Below are positions 11,800 through 23,256 of a stretch of DNA of 64,000 bases, one piece after another. A program made the translations under genes and the position numbers. Every line of letters starts with the position of its first letter. Position 1 is the stretch's first letter. The stretch is taken from the NCBI GenBank assembly GCA_933207985.1, contig OW240913.1, positions 102,763,097 through 102,827,096 of the forward strand. Direction: 5' to 3'. The stretch comes from Pelobates cultripes (taxonomy: Eukaryota; Chordata; Amphibia; Anura; Pelobatidae). The notes beneath the pieces are model-generated. The model was not told where the DNA came from, searched no databases, and saw only the letters and a list, made by a program, of their open reading frames with translations.

Positions 11800-12900
11800 G
11801 GTTTAGACAAACCACACATATTGTTTAGATTTGGCACTTTTGACATGTTCAATTACGTTATAGCGAGGGCCATATATACCCTGGAATCCATCAGGCTTGG
11901 GAAACACAGGGCATATTGTTTAGTTTTATTGTTTAATGTCAGCACTGAACAGGCGCTTAAATATCAAGAATATCTGTCACTCTGAATGCCCTAAATGTAC
12001 AGGGACCACGTGTAGAGGGCCACCATATCCCTGAGTCAACCCGACCCGAACACAAAGTATTCAAAGGTTAGCCTTCACTAATCATTTATGCACACTGGGG
12101 TGGAAGCCAATGTGCCCCGGTGTCTACAAGGCCTAGGACACATAGTGCATAATGTCTAGTTCTCTTGTTTTGTTATAGCATTGTTAGGCTATTTGAGCAT
12201 CTAAGAAATGTGCTAATATGCTCACCCAAAAGGTCCAGATATCTCATGTAGAGGGCCACCATATTCCTGAGCCAACCTAGTACCAAAAACACAATATTCC
12301 TTAGTTAGGCCCAGCACGGGTTAAATGTTCAACCACACTGTGGTGGGAGCAAATATGCCCCAGAGTATACCAGGCCAAGGACATACAGTGCAAGTTGTTT
12401 AGTTCTATAGTTTAGTTTTTGCATTGTTCAAGTATTTGCATATATAAGTAATTAGATAGAATGACCTCTTAAACTGTACAGGTCTTCAAAGTAGAGGACC
12501 AACACATCCCCGACCCTAACCAGTCTCGGAGACACAGTACCCTTTGTTTAATCTCAGCAATATTTAACTGATTAACCACTCAGTTGGGTGCGCCAACATA
12601 TAATTGGGTCTACCCGGCCTAATACACACAGAATATATAGCAGTTTTAGCACCTAGAAGGCGTTCAATCCCTTAAGGAACAAATGTCTGGAATAAAAGGG
12701 AATCATGACATGTCACACATGTCATGTGTCCTTAAGGGGTTAAGAGTCTTGGCTATGTGGTTATTTGAATGCTCCAAATGATAAGGTAACTTAAGAAGCA
12801 GGCCAAGGACCCCCTGAGCCTACAAGGTCTCAGACACACAGTATTTCCTCCATAGATAAGACACGGATCGGGTACCTAAAAGCCTTAGATGACTAGCAAT
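11800..12900 (+). repeat. Diverged ~240-bp tandem array between LINE ORF1 and ORF2
   Basis: The landmark GTAGAGGGCCACCATAT recurs at about 12012, 12248 and (diverged) 12491, and the related AAGGACCCCCTGAGCC version lies near 12800 after a MITE insertion. That gives units of about 236-243 bp, at least three and a half copies, each carrying a CAGGCCNAGGACACA-like and a TTGTTTAGTT-like segment. It has no coding capacity. It is either an internal tandem region of the LINE, as in Tx1-type elements of Xenopus, or an unrelated satellite. Confidence 0.65.
12663..12743. mobile_element. Short palindromic MITE with CCCTTAAGGA ends
   Basis: An ~80-bp near-palindrome with CCCTTAAGGA on the left, TCCTTAAGGGGTTAA on the right and CATGACATGTCACACATGTC in the middle. 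Its tips match those of the 2-kb foldback elements at 6989 and 34278. It interrupts the 240-bp tandem array. Confidence 0.75.
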
Positions 12901-13589
12901 TTGAATATCCTAAAGGTTTAAATATATTATGTTGAAACATTTTCCGCTTGTTACCCTTAGCAAAGCAATGTTCAATGTATGCTTTAACTTAAATTTCTAT
13001 CTCCTTCACTATGCCTCCCAGCCCTACACAAAGTGCACACCTGTAACTGCGCTAACACACTTTAGGAAATGATCAACCGAGGCCTAAAAGTTGCTCACAA
13101 ATGAAGGGGACTGCAACAACACACAGGGATACCACCCTTTATCTGATATACCAACAAATGAACCCAAATGGACCCAAAGGTAAAACCCAGCAAACTCCGG
13201 GACCACCCTCTCAACCTCACAGACACAGAGGACCACCCTCTCAACCTCACAGACACAACTCCACTCACTACGTGAGATTCGGATCCGCGAGACAGACCGG
13301 CAGGGAGTCACTTGGTGAACCAACCCCGGGCTCTCTCTTCATCTAACCCACACACCCTGGCATGTCAGGAATAAGACCAGGAGTCTTCACACCTATACCC
13401 AAACCCCCTACATTTAGGCCGAGAGACCGAACTACACCCACCCACCCACACCTACCCATCTCCACTCCCCCCTGATCCACACTCTCCCTCTACGCACACA
13501 CTAACCCCACAGGGGGTGCGCCAGCCGCCTCAGCCGTTGCTGGGGAGCACAGGCAAGTGACACCCCACTAAAACTCTAGAACAGCCAAT

Positions 13590-16500
13590 ATGACAGCCAA
13601 CATAACCTGCATATCCATAAACTATAAGGGCCTTAACAATCCCACCAAGAGACATCAACTCATGAGGTTGGCCAACAGAACGGGCGCAGACTTGATACTC
13701 CTACAGGAAACCCATTTTACCATGTAGGAGTTCCCCCTCCTGAACCAATACTATAGAGAAAGCCACACAGCCAAATCACCCCTAGGCAAACAAAATGGGG
13801 TCGCTATCCTGGTGCACAAGACGTGTCCAATATATATAAAACAGGTAGTTAAGAACCGCCAGGGGAGGTTCATCATGGCCTCTGGCCACGCAGGCAACAA
13901 CTATGCCATCACCTCAATCTACGCACCAAACACCCCAGACAAACAGTTCTGGAAATTGCTGCAAGCACACCTAGCCCTATTCCCATCCCACTATAAAATA
14001 CTAGGGGGAGACTTCAACGCCACCATGTTCCCGGCACTAGGCAGGCATCGTCCATGCACCAACACACACCACCAATCACTCACAACCAAAGCAGACAAAT
14101 TACTTGCTTCATTCGCAACACAACTTCCACTAGCAGACGTATGGAGGCTGCATAACCCTGCCAAACGTTCTACTCCCACCCTCGCACCTTATACTCCCGG
14201 ATAGATCTATTCCTCATCACACCTTCGCTGTTACCCATGGTAAAATCGGCAACCATTGGCTCCATCTCGTGGTCAGACCACGCAGAGACCACGCTGCAGG
14301 TATAGTTCCCCAATATAGCCCGCCCCTGGTCCTGAGGTCTTAACCCCACACTGCTACACAACCCACTTCTGAAAGAATCAATACACAAAGAAATAAGCGA
14401 ATACTTCACCCTTAATAAGTCTCAGTCTCCTCTGAGAGTATGTTATGTGCAGCACACAAGATGGTCCTGAGGGTAAAACACGTCAGCATAGCATCCAAAC
14501 ACAAAAAAACACGGTTGGACAAACTAGCACAAGCCCTTACAGACCTTCGACCATTAGAGACACGGCACAAGGCAAACCCATCTCTGGACATAATGGCCCA
14601 AATGACAACATGGAACTCTATAAGGGACTTCATGGCCAGAGACGCGACAAAAGCACTCCAATGGTCCAAACAATTATTCTACCAAAAATGTAACAATGCA
14701 GACACGCTACTGGCTCGGAGACTAAAACATGGAGGAGCTCAAATAAGCATAGAAGGAATACAGACCCATGACGGACAAACATTACCCATTACCCCAGACA
14801 TGCTCAGGGCCGACATATGCCTCCTACCCAAGCCAAACAAAACCCTCACGGACTGGGTACACTACAGACCCCTCTCTCTACTGAATGTGGACATTAAAAT
14901 GTTCACAAAATTAATGGTGGTTAGACTCCACCCGTACCTACCCAAATTAATACACCTGCACCAAGTGGGCTTCATCCCATCCAGACATGCATATGACAAC
15001 ACCAGACTGACTTTTGACTTACTATGGACAGCCTCACACAGACAGATTAAAACCCTGTTCCTAAAACTGGAGGCCAAAAAGGCGTTCAATCACCTCTTCT
15101 GGCCCTTTTTATTTGCTACCCTCCGCAATTTCCGATTCCCACAAACCTTCATTGTTGCACTCCAAACCCTATACTCCACACCAGAAGTGAACCTCATCAT
15201 ATCAAACGCACCTCCTAGAGAATCTACGACGGGACCAGACAGGGGTGCCCCCTCTCCCACTCCTATTCACGCTATCTTTAGAACCCCTCCTACAAGCACT
15301 CAGACTCAACCCAAACATCAAGGGGCTTCAAATAAGGAAGGAGGAATACAAGGTGGCGGGATACACAGACGACCTACTCCTTACCCTCACAGACCCCACA
15401 CACTCACTACCACCACTAGTCCACGCACTAGCCCAGTACTCCGCAGTATCGGGATACCATCTTAATCTAGACAAGACAGAAGCGTTATTGGTACAGATCC
15501 CCGCAGAGACCCTAACCACCCTCCAAGCACACTACCCATTCCATTTCAACTCCTCACATATCGACTACCTAGGAACGAATCTGCCGGCAGACGTACCCAA
15601 ACCTACACTCTGAACTACACCCACCTCATTCAGAAAGCGATCGGAGACATCACATCGTGGAAGGTCTCTCGATCTCTTGGCTCGGCAGACAAGCCTCAAG
15701 AAAAACGAACATACTCCCAAGGTTCCTGAACCATTTTCAAGCCAAGCACTACCCTTCGCCATCTCCACCAAAGACTTCAAGACTTTACAGATGCATATAG
15801 ACAAATTTATATGGGCACATAAAAGAGCAAGAATAGGAAGAGCCACAATGTACCTACCGACGAGAGTAGGGGGACTGGGCCTATCGCACATGCTACACTA
15901 TTTCCATACGGCACAACTCGCCCAGGTACAAACCCTACACGGTCCAGCTGGGCTCAAGAGATGGGTAGACCTGGAGCATGATATATTCGGCAGGGACTTC
16001 TCCTCTCTATATATCTGGCTCCTGAAACAAGCCAGACCCAAAACCCCACAGACAACTCTGGCCCTCACAAATTCCATCAAAATATGAGACAAACTCCCAC
16101 TTAAAAACACACTCACAACACATCCATCACCCCTGACCCCACTGATGTGAAACGAACACTTTGCACCGGGAATGGACACCCGCAACTTCACACATTACGA
16201 AGACAACGACCTAACACGAATATACCAGTATTACCGAAATCATCAACTAATCCCATTCGCAGACCTACCGCACAACACACCACTAACTACCCACAACTAC
16301 CTCCGCTACATACAAATTAGGAATTTCCTGGACACAACCACCTAAGCAGCGGGACAAACCACACTTACAGTATTTGAAAACACATGCATGCAAAACCCAG
16401 TACACAATGGACAGATATCACCCATCTACTCCCTCCTAGTCCGCACAACACCAGACACAACACTAACATATGTCTCGGCCTGGGAAAAGGAACTGGGACC

Positions 16501-17030
16501 ACTGGAAGACCCTGCAGACTGGGGGGACATTTGGGAAGCCACAGCAACAGTCACAATTTGCGTCAACCATAAAGAGCAGGCGTACAAGACACTCATGAGG
16601 TGGTACCTCACCCCTCTCAAGTTGAAACAAATGAGGATATCCACAAGCGACCTATGTTGGAAGGGCTGTGGCCAAAAAGAGACATACCTCCACCTATGGT
16701 GGGAATGCAAACAAATAGCCCAAATATAGACAGAAATCACAAATGTAGCTTCTAAAATCTTACACACAAACATAGGGAAAGACCCCTGGATATGGTTACT
16801 ATCTAACCCCCTAAAAGACACACCCTGAGCACAACACAAGCTCATAGCCAAAATATCACTAGCCACCAGAAGAGCCATAGAATCACACTGGGGAGCGGCA
16901 ACAGCCCCAACCATAGGAGACATCAAAAAAGAAAATAGAGGAAACCAGGAAAATGGATAGCCATTCTCGACACGACAAAACACTGTGACAAAATATGGGA
17001 CTCTTGGCTGATCGAGTTCCTGACCCCTAA
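13590..17030 (+). pseudogene. L1/Tx1-clade LINE ORF2 (EN-RT-Zn knuckle), broken
   Basis: Endonuclease plus reverse transcriptase protein of a plus-strand LINE. The start at ATG 13590 gives MTANITCISINYKGLNNPTK and LLQETH, then a stop. The endonuclease resumes at 13812-14204 (SIYAPNTPD, GGDFNATM) and at about 14245-14300 (SISWSDHAE). RT fragments run through 14806-15613: LPKPNKTLTDWVHYRPLSLL, QVGFIPSRHAYDN, KAFNHLFWPF, and after frame changes AGYTDDLLLTL, in which the usual YADD is changed to YTDD. The C-terminal region at 15677-16730 includes the Cys/His segment LCWKGCGQKETYLHLWWEC. Many stops and frameshifts mean no activity. The RHEB-LINE chimera lies in its 3' region. Confidence 0.85.
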
Positions 17031-17403
17031 CTAAAGCCCGGGCCCCGGACGGGGCAGATGCACTGGCACCACACGCAAAACCCCCTTTTAAGGAGAAATC
17101 AATACACAACACCTTTAATGGTCATGATCAACAATTCACGGCCCAACCACCACCTCCCCCCACCCCTAGGCACACGCACCCCCCACACACCATCCCTAAC
17201 TCTAGGTTGACAGCTTCTCATAAACTCCACAAGTGATAACACTATGAGGTTCAAAACCCACAGCAGCACCTAGAAAATTTAACTAATTGGACCCCCAAAG
17301 ATGATACCCCACCCACATTAACATCTAGCCCCCAAGGGCCCACTCAGCACACCTCATAACCAACCAAAAAAGCCCTTGGGCACAGATAGAGTGCTACCAA
17401 ACC

Positions 17404-17651
17404 AAGGAAGAGGCGGCCAGTGGGCGGTCTGACTGTGTGTGCTGAGCTCTCTCGCTGTCGGTTTCTCGTGGATGTGGCGCCTTCGGGTCTGAAATCAGAA
17501 ACAAAACTGGAGTCTCCAAGGATGCCGCAGCCCAAATCGCGGAAAATCGCCATCCTGGGCTACCGGTCTGTGGGTAAATCTTCATTGACAATTCAGTTTG
17601 TCGAAGGACAGTTTATTGACTCTTATGATCTTACGACAGAAAAAACATTCA
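17404..17651 (+). pseudogene. RHEB: 5'-end retrocopy of RHEB (small GTPase), fused to a LINE tail
   Basis: RHEB is the Ras-like GTPase that activates mTORC1. From the ATG at 17522 the frame reads [20 protein letters not shown] and then [11 protein letters not shown], matching RHEB residues 1-43 including the P-loop GYRSVGKS. About 118 bp of GC-rich 5' UTR precede it. Changes such as DLTTEKTF in the effector region suggest decay. RHEB identity stops at about 17651, and the sequence continues directly into a CR1-like LINE 3' end, so the frame ends at a LINE-derived stop near 17722. The sequence is uninterrupted where a gene would be expected to have an intron, which points to a retrocopy. The G2-G5 GTPase motifs, the C-terminal CAAX box and the rest of the mRNA are absent nearby. 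Confidence 0.8.
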
Positions 17652-17983
17652 GCACAGTAAAGGAGGAGACAATATTTAAAAGAAGAAAAACTACCACTAC
17701 AAGAGGACATAGTCTTAAATAAGAGGGACAATGGTTTAAAAATAATATCAGGAAGTATTACTTTACTGAGAGGGTAGTGGATGCATGGAATAGCCTTCCA
17801 GCTGAAGTGGTAGAGGTTAACACAGTAAAGGAGTTTAAGCATGCGTGGGATAGGCATAAGGCTATCCTAACTATAAGATAAGGCCAGGGACTAATGAAAT
17901 TATTTAGAATATTGAGCAAACTAGATGGGCCGAATGGTTCTTATCTGCCGTCACATTCTATGTTTCTATGTTTCTTTGTTTAA
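17652..17983 (+). mobile_element. CR1/Rex-like LINE 3' end joined to the RHEB fragment
   Basis: Same family as 2657-3015, here on the plus strand: CACAGTAAAGGAGGAGAC, the RVVDAWNSLPAEVVEVN coding tail, then the 3' end with TATGTTTC units (about 17962-17979). It begins exactly where RHEB identity ends. The two partners share a TCA-like tri-nucleotide at the joint, as the other LINE copy reads AATCAACACAG at this place. Confidence 0.75.
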
Positions 17984-18325
17984 CCTCCATACAAACAAGG
18001 CCAGTCCCCAAAATTGACTCAGAACATAAACAAAAATCCTGAATACCAGGCGAACGGCCGAAAATACAAAGCCGCACACGAGCACGCAAAAACTACAGAC
18101 AACAGACAAGCTCATCAGAAGCTACAAGATAGAAACCTAAATAAACCACCCTATTCTACTCGGGAATGAGGAAGCTCGCAACCACCCGAACCCAAACCGA
18201 CAATAATATCTAGGCTGCAACTCAGCTTGAAAAAACCACACCATCGAACCCATCTATATTGTTTCTCTATGACTCAATAATGCTGTACCTGTTTTTTTGC
18301 TGAAAAACCAAAATTTAAAAAAAAA

Positions 18326-20712
18326 GCAGATTTGTTATTTATTTTCATCAGATCATTGGTAAGGATAGAAATTCTAAAAGCTGAGTGTCAATAAACCCAC
18401 CATCTTCCAATCTGTATGTAGGCAATATTCCATTCTTGTTACAGTCAATAAACTAGGACTTTGATAGATGGAAATTCTTACCATTCTCGTTCATGGTTAA
18501 AACAAGTCACTACAAATGAATTAGCTCCTGAAACTTTTATATGCCCTCCACGTATTGCTTCTCATTATCTGATGAAAAGACTGTCAAACTCTTATGTAAA
18601 TGTATTTGGCAGAGTTACATCTGGCTAAACTTTTTCAGCAGAAATAAGGTGGGGGGCCCAAACACACTATGCAATTGAATGGCTACTTTAGGAAGCTATA
18701 AACTGAAATCACTGGTGAATAACAATTGGCAAAACCTTGCTCTATTTCATCTACCATGCAAATCCTTACCAGAAGCCACTGCTGATAATCTTTTACTACC
18801 TTCAGGGCAATAAGGAAACGGCACAACAAAATGAAACTCCAAATTACTTAATTGAGATGCTTAAATGAGGAATGATTTTGTGCAAAGACAATGAGGACAG
18901 TCACTCCTCTACCAAAATATGCTATACAGCGACCTACCTGTTTTATGACGGGGCCGTCTTGGGGATTCCCTGCTCTGTTGCGTCTATGTTCGGGGAAACT
19001 TTCCTGAACATAGACGAACGCACCAGAGCAGGGAATCCCTTAACTTCTCACTTACCGACCAATTCATTCTACAACCGGGTTTGTAGGAACGGAACCTGGT
19101 CGGTAAGTGAGGAGTGTCTGTACTAACAATGTTATAGTCCCACAGATTGATATTATCATCTATACATAAATAGCTTATACTAATAAAGGCCTCCATTTAA
19201 TTATATCAGCTGAAAACAATCAACATGTTTTGGTCTCTTATTTTAATCGAATTTGGCCGTATTTCAAGCAGCCGATCCCAATAAAAAGGTTGTGTGCTTA
19301 AAACAAAGATGCTGATACATGTGCATCAAAAACACATTTATTTGTGATTTTTAATGTCTGACTCTGTAAAACAAAACAAAAAAAAATAAGAACGCTTAAG
19401 GTGGTCAATATGACCCCCATATTTAGTAGGCATGCTCCCATCTGCAATGCTACGGGTGGGATCATGTCTATTAAAAGTGAAAAATATAATAATAGCCCCC
19501 TCCCAAAAGATGTAAAGTCATAGCTCTTCATGCTAAGCTTGACATCAATATATACAGTCTTAAATAAGTGCACAGTTAGTTTTTGTTTGTTTTAGTTTGA
19601 GTTTTGGCTCATTTTATATTAGTAGGTGAATGTTTGTGTATTTGTAAGCTCAATATTTTAAAAATGCAAAATAAGAAATAGACGTATTCTCTTGGGGAGA
19701 AGAAAACATGAGAAATCCCAAAAAGATGAAGCAAAAGAAAAGGACGGCAAATTAAACAAAATTATTAAAATTCATGTAACAATGAACTATTTCACATTGG
19801 CTAGCCTATTTTAACTCTTTTCATACAGATAAAAAAAACAACACATTTAAAAAATAAAAATAAAAAAAAAGAGCATTTAAAAAGGCACTTAAAAAACTAT
19901 ATGGGAATACGAGACTCCATGATGCAACCTGCAGCTTGAACAAAATAGGGAAACGTGAGTAAATTTCAACTATTTAACTATTAACTGCCCTCATTCATAA
20001 CTGATTCCGATAATTTATGTGCAATTTTTGTTCATTTCTAATACTTTACATTATTACTATTCACTTTTGGTCAAATTGGGGGAGAGTACATTCCTTTTTT
20101 GTATAAGGTATAAATTAATTCTATGCACTGTATAGCTTTTCCCTAATGAATGTATTTTGGACAAAACTGAAAAGCTAATTTAAAAAAAAAAAAAAGCTAA
20201 TGCGTAGAGCTAATAAAAGTAAAGCATTTATCTTTTTATTACAAGTCCTCAGATTGATGTCGTTAAGATGTTTTACATATACTTAATTAAAAAAAAAAAA
20301 GAAGAAAAACAACTTTCAAAACTTGATGGCAGGTTTATTATATTAAATATAGCTTTGGTGTGACGTTGTCCTTTAAATTTGAAATTCACTTTACATTCGC
20401 TTTGAATTCTCACTGTAGTAAATTACCCTATTGTAATGCAAATCAAAGCATTAGTAACCTGCCGGGGAGGCTTAATAAAATGGAACAATTTACCAACCTA
20501 GAGCAGAGCAAGTCAGAGACTGTCATGGAATTAGAGCATTTAATTCCAAATCTAATCTAATTCCAAATCTGGTCCTTCCATTATGTAGGAGAGCTGTCTT
20601 TTCCCTTATAAGGACACTGTAGGCTTTAGAAAGGCTCCTGTAAGAGCTGAAACACATGACTTTCCAATAAATCTGTCCAATACTATCTGCATGTGCACAG
20701 TTCATTTTCTTC
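18326..20712. other. Intergenic AT-rich DNA, no gene seen
   Basis: Mostly unique-looking AT-rich sequence with A-runs (19850, 20180, 20290). The one structured element is the twin hairpin at 18896-19121. Open frames here are short and show no recognisable domain. Confidence 0.55.
18896..19121. repeat. Twin-hairpin element with short terminal inverted repeats
   Basis: Two adjacent stems. Stem 1 (18962-19039) pairs GGGATTCCCTGCTCTG with its complement and continues through TCTATGTTC around an 11-13 nt loop. Stem 2 (19045-19113) pairs CTCACTTACCGACCA with TGGTCGGTAAGTGAG. The outer tips ACAGTCACTCCTC (18896) and GAGGAGTGTCTGT (19109) are also inverted repeats, so this is one unit of about 226 bp. 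I do not recognise the family. Confidence 0.7.
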
Positions 20713-20989
20713 ATTATCACCAGGCCCGGACTGGCCATCGGGCATACCGGGCAAATGCCCGGTGGGCCGCGATGGCTGTGGGGCCGAGGCCGGCAGGGAG
20801 ATCACAGGATCTCCCCGGCCGGCCCCTGCAGGGCCAGCGCTACCCGAGCGCCGGCCCCGCTGTGTGCCTCCATGGGCCGGTGGGGAGATCAAAGATCTCC
20901 CTCACCGGCCCACAGACAGGGAGATGCGGCCGCCGGCTGGGTGAGTGAGGGAGGAAAGAGGACCCGGCGGAGCTCTAACAAGCAGCTCC

Positions 20990-21085
20990 GCCGGGTCCTC
21001 TCGCGAGATTCTGAGCGTTGCCGCGGCAACGCTCAGATCTCGCGAGAGTGAACTCTAACCTGCAGGTTAGAGTTCACTCTCACCA
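20990..21085. repeat. Two adjacent perfect palindromes inside the hAT element
   Basis: The first is TCTCGCGAGAT..CTGAGCGTTGCC with its mirror complement around GCGG (about 21000-21048). The second is GTGAACTCTAACCTGCAGG with its complement (about 21047-21082). GC-rich stems of this length could extrude as cruciforms or fold as RNA. Confidence 0.8.
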
Positions 21086-21244
21086 CTGGACCACCAGGGA
21101 AGGCAGCAAGGCTCCCCCTCCCAGGCAGAACGGAATCTCCTCCTCCTCCCCCTCCCAGGATAAAGGTAAGAAGGGAGGGGGGAGGGGGGGGATATAATTT
21201 TTTTTTATTAGTAAAAAATATATATTTAAATAAAAAATACATTC

Positions 21245-22010
21245 ACTCACACATACAGCCTCCAGACACAGCACCCCTCAGACACACACAGCACCCCCAG
21301 ACACAGCACCCCCCATACACACACAGCACCCCCAGACACAGCACCCCCCAGACACACACAGCCCACCAGACCCAGACACACACAGCACCCCCAGACACAC
21401 ACAGCACCCCAGACACAGCACCCCCAGACACACACAGCACCCCCAGACACACACAGCACCCCAGACACACACTGCACCCTCAGACACACACTGCACCCTC
21501 AGACACACACACTGCACCCAGACACACACAGTGCACCCAGACACACACAGTACCCCCAGACACACAGAGCACCCCCAGACACAGAGCACCCCAGACACAC
21601 AGAGCACCCCAGACACACACAGCACCCCAGACACACACTGCACCCAGACACACACTGCACCCAGACACACACAGCACCCCAGACACACAGCACCCCAGAC
21701 ACACACAGCACCCCAGACACACTGCCCCAGACACACACTGCAGACACTGCACCCCAGACACACACAGCACCCCCCAGACACACACAGCACCCCAGACACA
21801 CACACAGAAGACACACAGAGCACCCAGACACACACAGCACCCCAGCACACAGCACCCCAGACACACACACAGAACCCCCAGACACACACAGCACCCCCAG
21901 ACACAGCCCCAGACACACACAACAGACACCGCACCACCCAGACACACACTGCACCCAGACACACACTGCACCCCCAGACACACACAGCACACAGAATGTG
22001 ACAGCAGATA
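21245..22010 (+). repeat. CA-rich minisatellite, unit about ACACACAGCACCCCCAG
   Basis: More than 40 irregular copies of a 13-20 bp unit fill the centre of the hAT element. The reverse strand yields Cys/Val/Leu-rich open frames up to 285 codons, which are repeat translations and not genes. Confidence 0.9.
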
Positions 22011-22852
22011 AAAACACCCTCACACACAGCACCCCTCTTACATACACACACTGCGCCCTTCACACATACAATAAGTCCAAATATATATATACATACACAC
22101 ACACACACACACACACACACTACAGCACCCCTCACACTGCACCACTACACACATTACGCTCCAGATACACACTAGATCCCTTACCCTATATGCACTCTTA
22201 ATCCTCTACACACACACACACACACACAAACTGGGTCATTTGCACAGTAGATCTCCTACACACACACACTACATTCCTTGTCAGCAAACACATACAACAT
22301 TCTCTAAACAGACTCTCTCTGCAACCCCTACACACACTACGTCACCTATACACACACACTTCAGCCTGTATGCACACACTCGCTGCATCCCCTATAAAAC
22401 TATGCCCCCTATACACACACTCTCTACAGCCCCTAGCCACACATATTACACCACAAACACAAATTATATTGACCTATTTATACAATACCACACCACACTC
22501 TACACACACGCAATCCCACAAGCAGGCTCCAAACATATGCACCATGCACTTTCATGGCCCTTTTGTCCTCTGGTATCCCACTTGTGGAGACACCAGAGAC
22601 AATTTAAAAGCAAACACAGCGCAAGCATGTTATTAAATTTGCTTGCGCTGCGCAGAACAAATTCGGGGCCTTTTTCTAATGCCAGAGCTCTTCAGCGGGG
22701 CTCTGGACATTGAACCAACATGCTCACTTTGAGAGGGGGCGTGCTTGTCATTAGTGATGACAAAACACATACTCTCTGGCCCCGCCCCCTTCTTAGGGGG
22801 CCGCTCTGATTGAAAAATGCCCGGGCCTAATTTTTTTCCCAGTCCGGCCCTG

Positions 22853-23256
22853 ATTATCACTGTGGGCATTGTAACTGCTTCATCTCACTGAAGTGGTTAT
22901 AGTGTCTAGAGTCCTATGGCTTCATCCTTCTATTCATCAGTAACCCCAACAGTCCATCTCCTCTGTGGTGGCTGCACTAATGATGCAGCATTAGCCTGAG
23001 CAGCAATTGGTGGCTGTGGCTCGCTGTGATCTGAAACACAACTTTTAAGCTATCATACCAGCACCCATTCCTGGTAATAATAATATGTATGGCTAGAAGG
23101 AAGTGTGTAATCTCTGTCTTAGCCACACGTACAGTAGGGGCTGTGCTGTGGATTGCTAGGGTCCTTTATTTAGTGTTAAACTGCTCAAAATTTGTTTAAC
23201 ATTGAATAGAGTGACAGTGGCAGGGGACTCCATGCATTATAACCAATTAAATGAGA
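22853..23256 (+). mobile_element. MITE (CACTGTAGGCACTGCAACTGC family), left tip cut by the hAT element
   Basis: Begins TGTGGGCATTGTAACTGCTTC, matching the start of the element at 23834, and shares the segments around GGAAGTGTGTAATCTCTGTC and TAGCCACAC. No coding potential. Confidence 0.6.

Larger units (their letters stand above)
17031..18325 (+). other. 3' untranslated region of the plus-strand LINE, A-rich end, split by the RHEB chimera
   Basis: C/A-rich non-coding sequence follows the ORF2 remnant and ends in an A-rich tail (about 18305-18325). The insert 17404-17983 has different composition and recognisable foreign sequence, so it appears to have landed inside this 3' region. I could not find a target duplication around the insert. 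Confidence 0.5.
20721..22852. mobile_element. Non-autonomous hAT element, 2.1 kb, with exact 8-bp TSD ATTATCAC
   Basis: The ends are CAGGCCCGGACTGG (20721) and CCAGTCCGGCCCTG (22852), near-perfect inverted repeats, and ATTATCAC directly flanks both (20713-20720 and 22853-22860). The left 350 bp is GC-rich and full of palindromes, the centre is a CA-rich minisatellite, and the right part is CA-rich then mixed. No transposase is present. It inserted at the left tip of an older MITE that continues at 22853. Confidence 0.9.

Noticed and set aside
17420..17521. 34 extra residues before the RHEB methionine in the open frame
   Set aside because: They read through the RHEB 5' UTR from a non-ATG codon; the natural RHEB start is the ATG at 17522.
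21245..22000. Repeat array resembling a CRISPR-like pattern
   Set aside because: Units are contiguous and irregular with no unique spacers of constant length; it is a minisatellite in a eukaryotic transposon.
21278..22135. Long Cys/Val/Leu-rich open frame of 285 codons on the minus strand
   Set aside because: It is a translation of the CA-rich minisatellite inside the hAT element; several overlapping frames are equally open.
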